From positions 62,001 through 126,000 of the forward strand of contig KV918768.1 in the NCBI GenBank assembly GCA_002049455.2: a stretch of 64,000 nt of DNA. Reading direction: 5' to 3'. The notes under the pieces were generated by a model, which saw only the letters and a program-made list of their open reading frames with translations, was not told where the DNA came from and did no database searches. The DNA comes from Porphyra umbilicalis (lineage: Eukaryota; Rhodophyta; Bangiophyceae; Bangiales; Bangiaceae). The translations under genes were made by a program, and so were the position numbers. Of this stretch, positions 10,261 through 21,590 are shown piece after piece (position 1 is the first letter of the stretch; every line of letters starts with the position of its first letter).

Positions 10261-11708
10261 TTAAGGTCCATCGTCGTCTTGATCCTTTTCATCATCGTCC
10301 CCGGCCATGATCTGGTACAAAACCTCCGCATTGGTCGTATCAGTCTTGGGGGTGCCCTTTCCTCCCTCTTGCTTCTCCTTCGTGCCGTCATTCTCGACGA
10401 TGATGTCGCCCACAATGGCAAACAGGACTTTGGCAGCATTTTTTCGCTTGGGGCTGCACATGACCTGGTACTCGGAGCGCTTGTTCTGGGTTCTCTCCTG
10501 GTGTCGCGACTGCATGTGATTGGAATTGCCATAGTTCAATCACCGCATCAGCGACAACGGATTGGAGCGCTCATTGTCCCTAACCGGCGTTTTTTCAACA
10601 GCGGAACGGCTGCTCACACCATAGCGCGTCTGCCACTGGTAAATAACGCGTGAGGGCGGCGTGTCTATTGCCGATTTGAAGGCAGCTTGATAACGTAGTA
10701 GCGCCCGATGCGCCTCTTGGGACGTATGAGGCGCCGACTAAAGCTTTTTGTACAAGCTTAAAAAGCTAAGGTTGTGCGTCGAGATGCGGCTGAGCGTCTA
10801 GGTAGCCCACGGGTAGCCAAGGACGACCCCGCGCAAGTATGATACTCGGTACTGCTCACCAACGAAAGCAGGTGGTGCCATCTTGGAGAACTTCCAGATC
10901 GTACGGCTTGTTTCCATCAGAGGCTGTCCCGGATCCTTTCCCTGCGCGAGGAAGCGTCGAGTTCGCAGGTCGTTCAAATGCTTGTGGATTTTGTTCTTGT
11001 TCACGGGGGAGTTATACTCCGTCGCGATCCGGCCGATGAGCATGTACGTACGTGACGCGCGATTGGATGTACTGCGGCAGCTAGACGCGCATGGCGTTGC
11101 CCTGGACGAGGACATGGAGAAGCGTCATATTCCGACGAGGACACGACCTCCTCCCAGCACTCCCGATCGTCGCCCGAGAACTTGTCCGACGGACTCTTAT
11201 AGTGCATCCTTATGCCACGCGCTGCCCGCGGGTTGTCCCCTGCTAGCGAGCCCGGGCCGCTGCCAGTGTCAAAAAGCGGTGCAACGTCCTATGGATCGAG
11301 CTAGTACCGAACGATGCGACGATCGGACTCACCGATCGCGTTAAGCAACGGAACCGCAGCAGCAGTGTCCTCACCAACCTCCAGGCTCTAGGCCAGCACA
11401 CGACTACTTGGTTTGCCACAAGTGGTGACAATGTTGCAGCCTCTGGCGCTGGGCCATTCCACAAGCGCCTTGTACATGATGAGAATGGTCAGGAACTCGT
11501 TCGTAAAGAGCCGGAGCGGTGGGTAACTTTCCGCAATTGCCGCTTTCAGGTCCGACCCCGACACCAGTTTCATCGCGCCATCGATGCTTCGAGCCTGCAC
11601 GGTCATGATGAAGCCACACAGCCGGTCGGATAGAGCGGACAAGTTGAACGTCAGCATGATTTCGGGAACCGGGGTGGCATCTTGGCCACCGCCATTGTTG
11701 TTCGGCAT
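10261..11708 (-). pseudogene. gag: Copia-like gag, frameshifted
   Basis: Minus-strand pieces line up as a Gag. An N-terminal piece starts MPNNNGGG at 11708. A middle piece near 11207 reads SDKFSGDDRECWEE, a capsid-like opening. A C-terminal piece (11115-10798) reads KHLNDLRTRRF, then KFSKMAPPAFVGEQYRVSYLRGVV. The last block is typical of Gag in this copia-like family. A charged segment (10539-10261, many lysines then GDDDEKDQDDDG) may be the Gag-protease linker. The pieces sit in at least two frames, so the gene is broken. No CCHC knuckle was found. Confidence 0.5.
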
Positions 11709-14357
11709 GTTGGACTCGTCGCCTTGAAAGGCTGCAACAATGAGCTTGTCTTCGCCAGTGAGCGCCGCTTACTGAGCAGAGAGGAGAAGGACTCGCGTCA
11801 GGCCGGTTCCCACCGTCTGCCCCATCTGCGCACCTAAACCCCGTCTAGTGAACACTAGGCACGGCCACTGGTAGCACCAGGCCATCCTGGTCGGGGAACC
11901 TGGCTGATACCCAAAGATGCCTGCCGTCTCGGACAGGAGAGAGGACAGGTCAACGCACAGGTACGTACTCGGCTGCTAACAGTCAATACCGGGCCGTCGA
12001 CGAGCCCTCCCGACGCGGCACAGCACGAGGCACTCGCTCAGCGACTCACCTAGATCTTGGTTGTTACCGTCAGCAGGATCAGATGCCCCGCACAGATGCA
12101 CGCAGCACGCCCCAACTGACCGATATCAGCACCGATAGCGTCCTTCGCGACATGTGCCACCGCCCACCCGGCGTCCTATTCCCGTGCTCCGGCACACAGG
12201 TGTCGGACGGGCGGCAGAAATCAGACGACGTGGGACAAAGTCTTACGAGCCACGATCCCGTCAACATGTCCAGCCCACTCGTCCTCCGAGACAGGCAGAA
12301 GCCCCAGTTGTAACGACGAGGTACGTAACTCGCCACTGCCCCCGCGACTGCGTCGCCTTCAGGAGGGTCCCCTTTCTGTTGGATTGTGCTGAACGCGCGT
12401 GAACCGGACGCACTCACCATTCGCGAATCGCACCCGACGCGGGAGTCACGCGCGCCGTAGCGTAAAATCGCGATTATGGGCACTTTGCCGAGAGTGCGAC
12501 AAATACAAACTGCAAAACGCACTCGACCTAACCCGCAGGTTGACGTCCCCCACGTCGGTGAAGTCGGCAATCGTCGGTGTCTGTGGTGGCATATGGGCCC
12601 CCGTCCCCCTCTGGTCGGTGCGGAGAGGCGCTCCTAGAGGCCCGCGCGCGCATGCGTGCGTGGCCCGAAACCTGCCAAAAGAATCACGCAAGCGACCCTC
12701 GGTCGCCAGCCCCCGCACACACATTTGTCGATTGCGTCGGCCCGCAAACCACTCAGGTGCGAAACCACTCACCGGACGCCACACGTCATGCACGTACGAA
12801 TGGACCGGCAAGAATCAGCTCGCCGGTCGAAATCAGACAATCAAATCAAAGCAAACCAAATCGCTCACGAAGCGAAAACGAACTGAATCCACAAAAATCG
12901 AGGTACAACCACCTAGCCGGTTGTATGATGTGCCCACGGACGCACCAATCAGCGACTGTACATGGTACACAGCCAAGTCTCGGTCGTGCAAGGGATTGCC
13001 AACGAACCCGGGCGCGAGGTTGAGTTCGCCACAAATGGTTGGAGTCGTGATGCGTCCGCGTGTGCCCGCAATCACTCCAGTCGGGGCACACGGCCCATCT
13101 CCGCCAGGTAGTCTGAGCACTCAGAAGTCGTCCTAACGTCTTCAGCGTCAGCGAGCCACCCAGCACAGAGTGACTCTATTGCCGCGTGGTCATGTTTTCT
13201 GCGTCGAATAGCACCCAGGACACTATAGTTGGCGACGCTTGCCGGGTGTTGCTGATTGGCTACCCCCACGAAGGCCTCAACTCTGCTTGTACGACCTCCA
13301 GTAACCTTTCGGAAGCAGGACTGGACAGGAAAAGGGGTTGCCCCACCAGAGGATGAGCTCGGACTGAGCGCCTGCAGCAGCAGTGCGCGATCTCTGTATA
13401 AGAAGCAGCCTGATGCAGCTCGTGTTGTGATCTTGCCAACTCTGTTGACTCTGCTTGAGGCTGTTGGTCCGGCACAATGGCAAGCGACGACGACTGGGAA
13501 GCCCGGCTGACAGCTTCTAAGAATCTTGATCGCACAACCTCCCTGCGACGAGACTGCTCCGTCAGTCACAGGATTCGCTGCGTTGAGGGACGCATATTGG
13601 TGGAGGCCTTGTGCTCGTGTGCAGGGTGATTGCGCACGGTGCCAAGAGGGTGCGAGCTTCAGAGACGATTGTAAATGTCTCTTGTTCCTACACGGCCGCC
13701 CGGAGCTAGCCCCCGGTCTGCGCCTTCATATGCTCCCTTGTCACTCATGGGTGCCCCCACCTGGCTCCCGACTCGCTTCTTCCGCGCGGCTTCCCTGCAG
13801 TCTGTTCCTCCCTGCTCCCCAGAACGCCCCGCACCTGCGCGTCCGCCTGCCGAGTTATCTAGCCGCCTCTCTTGGGTGGCGCGGTGCTGTGCACCTCGCC
13901 CTCTCCGCCGCACACTTCTCTCTCATCCGTCGGCTTACTCCTCCTCGCCCCCTTCCATCCCGTTGATAGCTGGCAACGGCTCCCACCGACTATCTGGCTG
14001 GGTCCCGTGGGTCACCCGCGGGAGGAGGAGTTGGCCAGGGTACTCGGCCCCCAACTCCCCCCCCGACCGCAGTCCCCCGCCCAAGTGCCGGTGGTGGCAG
14101 CGTGAGTGAGCTCCCTCCAGGTAGCCGCCCTCCTAGAAAGTAGGCACGGTTGAGGCACATCGCTATTGGGGCATGTCAAAGCCTGATCCACGGAATATAT
14201 TCGAAGCCACGCTCGATCGTACAAGACCCACTCACTGTTGGTTGAAAGGACAGACAGCGATCGTCTGCATGCTACGGCACTTCCAGAGTACGATATCGTT
14301 GACCGAGTGAGATAGAATGTGCCTACCTTGCGTTAGAGACACCAGCTACGCCCGTGT
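11709..14357. other. Unassigned DNA; 5' side of the copia-like relic
   Basis: Some 2.6 kb upstream of the copia-like gag. The relic's 5' LTR should lie in its left part, but I cannot find its edges or a primer-binding site. Open frames exist at 12399-13136 (plus, basic, 245 codons), 13072-13569 (minus) and 13526-13966 (plus). None has a recognisable domain, and each overlaps rivals on the other strand, so none is called as a gene. No tandem repeat is visible. Confidence 0.4.
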
Positions 14358-14399
14358 GTGTACCCGCATTGCACACATGAGCGCAAACACGATTATGGC

Positions 14400-14777
14400 A
14401 TGGGCAGCCAAACAAAACTGGTGATTCTGGGAGCTATCGTTGTCGTAGGCTTGCTGTGGAATAGCTCCATTTCCATTCGAGACTTCTACGTCTCTGCTCG
14501 GATGTCTGATAACGGTTCTTCAGCGCAAGCGAAGATTCTCTTCTCATCGCCTCCTCCTAACACGTCAGCCCGGGAGCTCTCCCACACGCTCCAATCTTTT
14601 CTCTGCAACATGCACACAGGCCACCCGGGGTTGTCCTCCCCAGACTCTATCTCGGTGGCCAATCTCAAAGGTGCAGGCGGTACGGGCTGGATGCTGGGAG
14701 CCAATGACCCCTCTCTGCCGGTGTGTATTCCATACGCCAATGGCACATGTGCGTCGACAGTCTTGGAAGCATCTTAG
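14400..14777 (+). CDS. Hypothetical small protein with N-terminal membrane anchor
   Basis: The first ATG of this frame is at 14400; it opens earlier only at a GTG. The 125-residue product starts MGSQTKLVILGAIVVVGLLW, one strong hydrophobic segment (about residues 6-20) after a short polar N-terminus. This would act as a signal anchor or uncleaved signal peptide. The rest is polar, serine- and asparagine-rich, with possible N-glycosylation sites (NSS, NTS, NGT) and cysteines near residues 71, 109 and 117. Downstream frames at 14723-14926 and 14910-15218 are also open and might be later exons or frameshifted continuation. No family was recognised, and its reality rests only on the membrane segment and codon run. 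Confidence 0.35.
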   Translation: MGSQTKLVILGAIVVVGLLWNSSISIRDFYVSARMSDNGSSAQAKILFSSPPPNTSARELSHTLQSFLCNMHTGHPGLSSPDSISVANLKGAGGTGWMLGANDPSLPVCIPYANGTCASTVLEAS

Positions 14778-15217
14778 CTGCGGTAACTGTCGGCGCCGCG
14801 GTCCACAAGCGTCACGTTCTCATCGACCAGCGCAACCACGGATGTGGACTCGGATGCCAATCCTGCCAACGCCTTCGACTGGGCCTATGGCGCCTTCTCG
14901 AGCTAAAGCATGCAGCTGGCGCGTGATGCCGCGCTTATCGGTCTAGAAGAGGCGTCCCATTGGTTTGGCTCCGAACCCTGTGCCGCGACACCTGACCGGG
15001 GGGGGAGGAAGAGCAGATTTTGGAGCCGCTGGTGGTTGGATAGGCAAGAGACTTTGGTAAGAAAGGTACCCAGCACCGGCGGGTCGTGCGCACGGAGCCA
15101 GAGAGCAAGATTTCCAAGCATCGTGTTGACGTTAGCGTGCGGTGAGGGCAACGTCAAATTTAATCCCAGCATTGCTCTGTCGTTATCTCAAAATTCTCCC
15201 AGTCAAACTCACCCATG
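14778..15217. other. Unassigned DNA before the YR retrotransposon
   Basis: Two overlapping open frames (14723-14926 and 14910-15218, plus) continue rightward from the membrane-anchored ORF. They might be extra coding sequence in a shifted frame. No motif supports this. Otherwise nothing is seen. Confidence 0.3.
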
Positions 15218-15330
15218 ATTTACTCCGGGTGCTCTGAGACAGGTACGCCGTGTTACTTGTGGTTACATCTTACGAGGAAAACGGTCACCGGCCGGCCACA
15301 GGGCGCGGTGTGGTCCGTCACCGGTGGCGC
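15218..15330 (-). repeat. B2 repeat of the YR retrotransposon
   Basis: TACTCCGGGTGCTCTGAGA here matches TACTCCAGGTGCTATGAGA in B1, both direct on the plus strand. The similarity continues through the next 80 bases with gaps. It is the outer 3' end of the element; the outer edge is approximate. Confidence 0.6.
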
Positions 15331-15429
15331 ATGGAAGAACGTAGAAGAGCGTCTCCAGTTCTTCAAGGGTGAAAATTTGCGTCCGTCAGAAACAGCCGAA
15401 GGAGCGGGCTACAAGCCGGGCAGGGGGGA

Positions 15430-15621
15430 AGGGCGCGAGGCTGAAGGAGCGTACCGGCTTTCGCCGTCCCACGCCCTCGCACACGCCGGCAGGAGATAGC
15501 CGCCCGCCATCTGCCGGCAATTGACCAGCCAAGAAAGGCGTTTCCCTTCGCCCACCCCAATTCGCCCAAGTACCAAATCTCGTACACACACACCCGTATT
15601 TCTTACAAACAAAATACACAC
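15430..15621 (-). repeat. A2 repeat of the YR retrotransposon
   Basis: The core 15454-15594 aligns with 20488-20628 almost without gaps (starting CCGGCTTTCGCCGTCCCACG). Weaker similarity extends on both sides. It directly joins B1 at 15621/15622, as expected for split direct repeats. Confidence 0.75.
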
Positions 15622-15710
15622 ATTACTCCAGGTGCTATGAGAGAAGTATGCCGAGAGACGGAGAACGGCCCGGCCACCAGAGGCAGAGGCGTGGAAGAGA
15701 TAAAAAAGAG
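15622..15710 (-). repeat. B1 repeat of the YR retrotransposon
   Basis: Direct partner of B2 (see 15218-15330). It lies between A2 and the 3' end of the recombinase coding region. Confidence 0.6.
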
Positions 15711-15864
15711 AGAGAAGTGGAAAAAGAAAAAGCGAATACAGGCGCTCGACAGGGGAGAAAAAACCCTCCCTGGGGCAGCGGTAGGGAAATCTCAAGATGT
15801 CCACACACAGAAGGCAACAGAAGCAATCCGTGCGCACAACTCCGGTTCGAATGCGCAAACACGA

Positions 15865-16990
15865 TTACAGTTGGGCAGGGGGCCGCCGGTCAGCGAAGTC
15901 GCGGCGTCGGACGAGTTGTGGGAGCGCGCGGCACCACCGGTCCGCAAGTCGGCGCGCCTTAATAAAGTACCGGGCGAGCGCGTCGACGTAGTGGGTGATC
16001 GCGGTAGCGGGGTCATTGCGCAAGTGGCCCAGAATGTGGGCGATGGCAACGCTGGCCGGGCCCGCCACGTCCATTGCGGTGGCGCCCCGAGAGCGGCACG
16101 AGGAGGACTTCCAAGGAGCACCCGGGGGTGGGCGGACGTGGAGGCGGTCGACAGCCACATCAACCCGCGCCGTGAGGCCGGCCCAGTGAGGGCACGGTCC
16201 ATGCCTTCTGTCTAAAATATGAGGCGCTTGGGAGGCACGTCATCGGCCGCCAGCTCCCGAAGCAAGCCACGCGGATATAGCACTACATCCGGCTCGGGGC
16301 GGCGCGAGCCAGGGATGACGTATGCCAGGTGGAGTAGTTCTGCGCGGCTCTCACCATTCTTGAAGCGAAAAACTTGGATATCAATGCCGCCGTCCGCCCG
16401 GAGCTCGACTTCTTGCTTTTGCAGCTCGAGCACCTCCGCTGGTCGCTACGCGATGAAGAACGCACAGACAATAGCCGTGAAACGACGCCGCCGTGTTGCG
16501 TCGGGAGTGCGCATGGCGAGAAGCACAATCCGCCAAGCAGTGTCGACAGGCAAGGGGCTCCGCGCGAAAGGGAAGGCGTTCGTCTCATTGGCTCGGATGC
16601 GTGTGTAGCCACGATCCAGACGAGTCATCAACGACCCCGAGGCCGGCTTCGAAAACCTAGCGACGGCATGTCCGTTATGAATTGGGGTAAAACAGCCGTG
16701 AATTGCCGAAGGAAGCACGCAATAGCCGAGACGATCGTGGAAAGCGAAGGCCAGCCGATGTCGAAACAAAACATGGTAAATGCACCCCAGCGGCGGCCGC
16801 AAGCATGCGCCGTGCCAGCTGAGATATCTGAGGAAGGCACTATGCGAGCCACCGCGGCGCCAGCGCTCGAGGAGCCGACGGAGGCCAGCACTCCCACGTC
16901 GGCGTCCGCTCGCCACAGTTGCCCGAACGGCGCGTCGTCAGTGATGCGTCACAAAACGCGCCTTTTTTCCAGTGAGGCATACACGCGGTC
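15865..16990 (-). pseudogene. Tyrosine recombinase of the YR retrotransposon
   Basis: In three minus-strand pieces (about 16916-16446, 16433-16212, 16158-15865). The last carries the catalytic signature: SSCRSRGATAMDVAGPAS, then AHILGHL, then THYVDALARY. That gives the arginine, the histidine of the GH pair and the nucleophilic tyrosine in the right order and spacing. The middle piece (LELQKQEVEL, then DIQVFRFKNGESR) matches the usual beta region before the active site. Such enzymes insert circular element DNA without the 3'-processing chemistry of integrases. Frame changes at about 16440 and 16200 break the gene. The N-terminal limit near 16990 is a guess. Confidence 0.7.
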
Positions 16991-17092
16991 CTGGAGTACG
17001 GTCCGTGTGTGGGTGTACAGGGGCGGGGCTCTCGGGAGTAAGACGGAGCCGTCTGCCAGCGCCATTAACCGGTCCCATCACGGCTGAGCGGT

Positions 17093-18590
17093 TCAAATTG
17101 GGAGAGTGAGCAAGGCGTGGCAACCCTCGCTCGCGATTTTGGCGATCGCAAGCGCCGCTTGCGATACCAGGGGGTTGATGTATTTGGCCTCTCCTGTCCG
17201 GTGCTGCCGCCAGTCTTCCACAGCTTCCGAGTTGGGGCACACCACGCGGGCAGTGAGCCGCGGCAGGTTCGTGTTGACGTCTGTTGCAGACCGGTCGATT
17301 GTGAGTGGTCTCCAACGCGCGTGGAGGACCAAGAAAACCAACCAGCGAAGGCGCCGGTCCGTCGATTCGAGGTCACGTGAGAGCTTGTCTGCATGGGCGT
17401 TTGCGATTGAGGACAGCGAATACGCCTCCGCCCGCAGGTCGCAACTGTGCAGCTCCCTGTGGAGCTCCCGGACGATGCTTATCAGCGCCGGGGAGCGAGA
17501 GCGCATGGATTTCAGCTCGTGGACGTTTACCAACGAGTCGGAGCGGAACCGGAAAACACCGGGGCCCGGCAACGCCGGGAGCGACCGGAGGGTGAACAGA
17601 ATGGCGCTCAGCTCCTTAACATTTATGTGGTCGGCTTGGAGCGACAGGGAAAAGAAGCTCCGCGCGGGCACAAGCCGATTCAAGAGGCCGTCCCAACCGT
17701 GGCCGCAGGCGTCGGTCGTCAGCTCCCCCAGGACCGGGAGTTGCCACAGTGCACGACAAACTCCTGGGCTTGTGGCGAGCGACATCCACCCGATCAAGTC
17801 GTGCATCGCGCGTGACGTCAGGCGGGGGGGCGTCGTGCAGCGGGGTGGCGTGAGACAATCGTAGAGTGTTTGCAGGTGAAGTCGCGCGTAGCGCACGGCT
17901 GGGAAGGTCGCCACCGCCGTACCACAAAATCGTTAGAGCGCGCGAAGGGACACCCAACGAGCGTGAGTCGATGCGTGCCGATAAACCGGTATGGCCGCCC
18001 CGACGACGCTAAGCAATCGCGCCTGAGGCACCAGCAGCAACTCCCGGCAGATATCGATGGTAAATTCGAGGAGATTAAGCCATCTGGTTCCCACGACACT
18101 GGGCCGACCCCGGCCGGGCGCCGGCTCAAGCACCCAAATTCGTCCATTTAGGGCAATGCTTTGAACCCCCTGCCACGAAGGTACGCCACGACCGGCCGCC
18201 TGAGCTTGGTCCAAACCCAAGGTGCGCGTTTCAGACCTAGAGGCATGCTCAGCCGGAAATAAATGACCCCGACCACTTGAAACGAGCGACAAATTCATAA
18301 TGAAATCCGCCATCGTCTCGTACCGAAACGGGCGGTCCTCCATGAAGTAGTTCTGGTGTTTCAGGTCCACAACTAGCTGTGGTTTGCAGTGGGCGTCCGC
18401 CACAAACGTATTGGATACCCAGCGCGACCGGCGAATGTCCGACGCAGTCGCTCGTCGCGAAAAGCCTCGGGAGAAACATGTGGAGATCTGGGCTGCAGCC
18501 CACATGCAGGTGGCTGGGACGAGCAGAAACGGGGCCGGCCGCCACCGGGGGGGCTCCGACAGCCAAGAAGCGTGATTCACCGATGGCCAT
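17093..18590 (-). pseudogene. Reverse transcriptase-RNase H of the YR retrotransposon
   Basis: The RT starts with RWVSNTFVADAHCKPQLVVDL and PFRYETMADFI, typical of DIRS-order RT. The frame then shifts, and MPLGLKRAPWVWTKLRRP is followed by a stop and MDEFG where the YxDD catalytic box should be. The frame returns with LLEFTIDICRELLLVPQARLL. RNase H (17914-17093) reads TTDACGHGWDGLL, HINVKELSAILF, FRSDSLVNV and SIANAHADKLSR, keeping its acidic positions. The tail has PLTIDRSATDVNTN and KYINPLVS, a block usual after RNase H in DIRS-like proteins. The order RT-RNase H-recombinase supports the class. The copy is inactive. Confidence 0.8.
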
Positions 18591-20295
18591 CCAGGCCTAC
18601 AGCGCTGCGCGAGCGGTCACGAGGGGCGGGGAGATGAAGGCCAGAGCCCGGGGAGGAGAAGGCGCCAGGCTTTGGCCGTAGGGGGCGGGAAGAAAATGGG
18701 AAAGAGGCAGAGACGGTGCGGGAAGGGGCAGAAACAGCATGCTCGTGGAGGCGCTCCGGCCGAAGCGGTCGTCCACGCCTACCGGCGATGAGCCCGATTG
18801 CAAGGGGCCCGATAGGCCGCCCCCGCTTAAAGTTTCGAAGGGGATTATGCAGGTGCTTTGGTGTCGGCACCGGGGCCCGGTCCGGCCCCGACACCGAAAC
18901 CCCAACCACTTTTTCCATCTCTGCGACCACCGCGGGCGGCGCCGGCGCCACTACGGCCCGGGCCACCCGGTCCGCAGCCTGCCCGGTTCGCAGCGCCGCC
19001 TCCCTGGCCGGTGCCCCCAAATTTTCCGCGACCGCCACGGGTACTGGATCCTCCGAAGCCGCCGGCAGCTCCGCCACGCGGCGGCGCTTGTCCAGAGGAA
19101 GGTCCAGCCCCCCGTCCGCGGGCAAGCGCCTGCCCGTGGTTGCGTGCGACGTGCGAAGCCCGGTCGCGAGCGGTAACTCTATAGAAGTCTCTGCTGGTAA
19201 CATTTGTGAAGTGGGCCTCGGTATGGCCGAGGATGGCGTCATGGAGAGCCGCCGCCCAGGCGGGGCCTTGCCGCCATGTGAGGCGTACCTTGTAGCGGGA
19301 GGTGAGGATTGTGTAGATCTGGAAGACGTGCGTCCGCGTGAGTGCGTGGACATCGGAATACTCAGCGAGGGTGGGTGGCCGGGACTGCCCGCGCCCCTCC
19401 CACAACGGATGGAGTTATTGAGTTGCTGTAGCGACGTGCAGGCCATGCAGAGGAGCTCGGCTTCAATTTCATGGCGCGAACCATTGCTGAACTCCGTGGA
19501 GAATTATGTGTCCCGGCTTGGGCGGAAGGGGATGGGGATCGTCCCTTGGCCGACGTGCGCGGGTGGTTCCCAGCCCTGGATGCCGGGAACGCTGTGGTAG
19601 ATAGAGTCAACCGCGGCCCCATCGAAGGCGCTGGCGACGCGCGCTGCTCCACGGTGGGTGTTGTCCCACTCATCGACGTTGGGCGGCCGAGGGAAGCCAC
19701 CGCCGGGCTGTCCAATCCCGGGGCTGCCGACGAAATTGGCGCCGGCAGGCCTAAAGTTGGGGCCGCCGGTAGCGCCGCCGCCAAATGCTCCGCGGACGCC
19801 ATGTCCAACTCCGCGAACGCCGCCATTTAAGCGTCCTGCTCCCCCCGCCGCCGGGCCCGGCTGCGAGTACGCGGCATGGCCTTGTTCCAGCAGCCCGTCC
19901 TGCCTCCAACCACCTGCGGCGGTGCGAGGAGAAGTGGACGACCCAGGCGGAGGTTCAAGGACAGGGGGGGGAGTCGAAGGATCAATTGCGATTGGTGGGG
20001 TGGGAAGGGAGGGCGTGCCAGAAGCGTTGTTGGCGTCGCCGCTCTCCCGCCGCGCCGTCGCCTCGGCGCGACGTTCCTCTCGTCGGGCAAGCGCAGCCGC
20101 GCCCGCCTGAAGTAGATGTCGGCGGGCACGCCGAAGATCTTGCCGGGCCGTGCGGGCCTGCACCCGAGAGGCTAGATGGTCCGCTACCTGCCGTGACAAA
20201 CCCTCAGCTGCAACACGCACCGCATGGGCCGGCGGGCCGCTGGAGTGGGGGTCGTCACCAGGGGGAAGAGGAGTCATCCCAGGGATCCTATGCAC
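18577..20295 (-). pseudogene. Gag-like region of the YR retrotransposon
   Basis: Upstream of RT on the same strand, a frame of 263 codons (20295-19504) starts MHRIPGMTPLPPGDD. It has an arginine/alanine-rich helical part, a proline-rich linker and a glycine-rich part. After a stop the same frame continues (19446-18577), while an overlapping frame (19405-18845) has the better helical segment (WAAALHDAILGHTEAHF) and a glycine/arginine-rich stretch. Near 18840 the frame reads RNFKRGRPIGP, which may be a damaged cysteine-histidine knuckle. The identification rests on position and composition, not on a conserved domain. Confidence 0.5.
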
Positions 20296-21511
20296 AGTGA
20301 CCCTGAAAGGGCCAAGCGCCCTTACCCCGACCCGTCAGCGACGGTCAGGTGTCGTATTACGAAAGCAGTCACGTCGCGAGCGACGGGTCCCGACCCCCGA
20401 GCGGAAGAGGCGCCCGCGGACAAGCCGACTGAGTCGCGCTGTCCGGTGCAGCGGGAGCCACAAAACCGCGAGGGTGAAGAAATGTGCCCGGCTTTCGCCG
20501 TCCCACGCCCTCGCTCATGCCGGCGGGAGATAACCGCCCGCCGTCGGCCGGCAATTGACCAGCCGAGAAACGCGTTTCCCCTCGCCCACTCGAATTCGCC
20601 TAAGTAACAAATCTCGTACACACACACGTCGGACCCCTACGAACAAACTAGACACAGATCTCACGGCGCAAGGACCTGCGCAGTGGTACTTAAAGCGTGG
20701 ACGCACATAACCCGTTTTTTGCCGGATTTTCTTGTGAGAGCACACAACAGTTTCAACAACCTTGTTTTGCAAGCTTGTTCTTACTTTTCAACCAATAGAG
20801 GGTTTTTGTCGATAAGTTGTGGATATCTCGTGGATATCTCGTGAATATCCCGCTGCCGAATGCTTCCACCCATATTGTCCAGCCTGATCGGATCGGAAAA
20901 CCTCTTTTCACAAGTGACTGTAAGGGGGGTCGGATCCATCTCCCGTGGATATGTCGGGTACCCCTCCTGGAGGGGCCAGAGCGGCCTCCCGAGGCGCGCA
21001 GCCCAGATAATTGAAAGATTTCTCATGCACCAAGCCAGTTACAAGCGCTTAAGCTCCATCCACGGTCCGTGAAATGGCCTCCTGGCCTGGGGTCAACTCC
21101 GGCTGTCCTTCTTCACTTCTGGGCGGAGTCCTTCTGGCGGGAGCGTCCCGTCGCGCTCAGAGCACTCTGAAACAGTCATGCAAAAGAGTGCAGGGAGCTC
21201 TGAGGGTGTGTGTGCGCATGGGGAAAGGCAAGAGGAAACGCATACAGACGTTTTCCGGAGGACAAAGCGGTCAGGTGAAAATAAAACCCTTGCCCATGCA
21301 AGGGTCGGGAAGTGTGCCGGAACACTTCTGGCTGCGATCGCCAGTACACGTGTATAAGCGCGGGGCAATGACAGCGAGTGTTCGTCCCATGGCGTGAGCG
21401 GCTACAAGCCCACAAATGCGAGGAGATGAGCAGGGTGCGGATCGGAAAACTTTTCCACACCGCGGATCGACAAAAACGCCCTGCCGATCCATATGGATCA
21501 GAGATGGTGGT

Positions 21512-21590
21512 GATTTTTATTTGCTTATAATCATGATTATAATCATGATTACAATCATTTCACATCTCGAGTAGATGATTATAATCACAT
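21512..21590. repeat. AT-rich palindromic cluster
   Basis: ATAATCATGATTATAATCAT and close variants repeat here. AATCATGATT is a perfect palindrome, and the cluster can fold back on itself. A related TGATTATAATCAC copy occurs again near 22699, inside the same element. Confidence 0.6.

Larger units (their letters stand above)
8020..11708 (-). mobile_element. Ty1/copia-like retrotransposon relic, truncated at its RT
   Basis: On the minus strand the order is gag (11708 down to about 10800), a linker, protease remnant plus integrase (10042 down to 8333), and the start of RT (8332 to about 8020). Integrase before RT is the copia order. The conserved phrases match the pol family common in fungi and algae, with an integrase zinc region, a YADLMWL core start and an ESHNSLSVGERY motif. 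The RT is cut at the junction with the gypsy LTR, and the remainder should lie left of the gypsy element, outside the window. No LTR of this element was identified. Confidence 0.75.
15218..20659 (-). mobile_element. Tyrosine-recombinase retrotransposon with split direct repeats (Ngaro/PAT type)
   Basis: On the minus strand: Gag-like ORFs (20295 to about 18577), RT-RNase H (18590 to 17093), then a tyrosine recombinase (about 16990 to 15865). There is no DDE integrase. The ends carry repeats in the order A1-coding-B1-A2-B2, with A1 at 20464-20659, B1 at 15622-15710, A2 at 15430-15621 and B2 at 15218-15330. That arrangement is the hallmark of Ngaro and PAT elements and differs from the inverted repeats of DIRS1. 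All coding parts carry frameshifts or stops and the A copies differ at many sites, so the insertion is old. Confidence 0.8.

Noticed and set aside
11709-12570. 5' LTR and primer-binding site of the copia-like relic
   Set aside because: No TG/CA edges or tRNA-complementary TGG site could be supported, and no second LTR is available for comparison.
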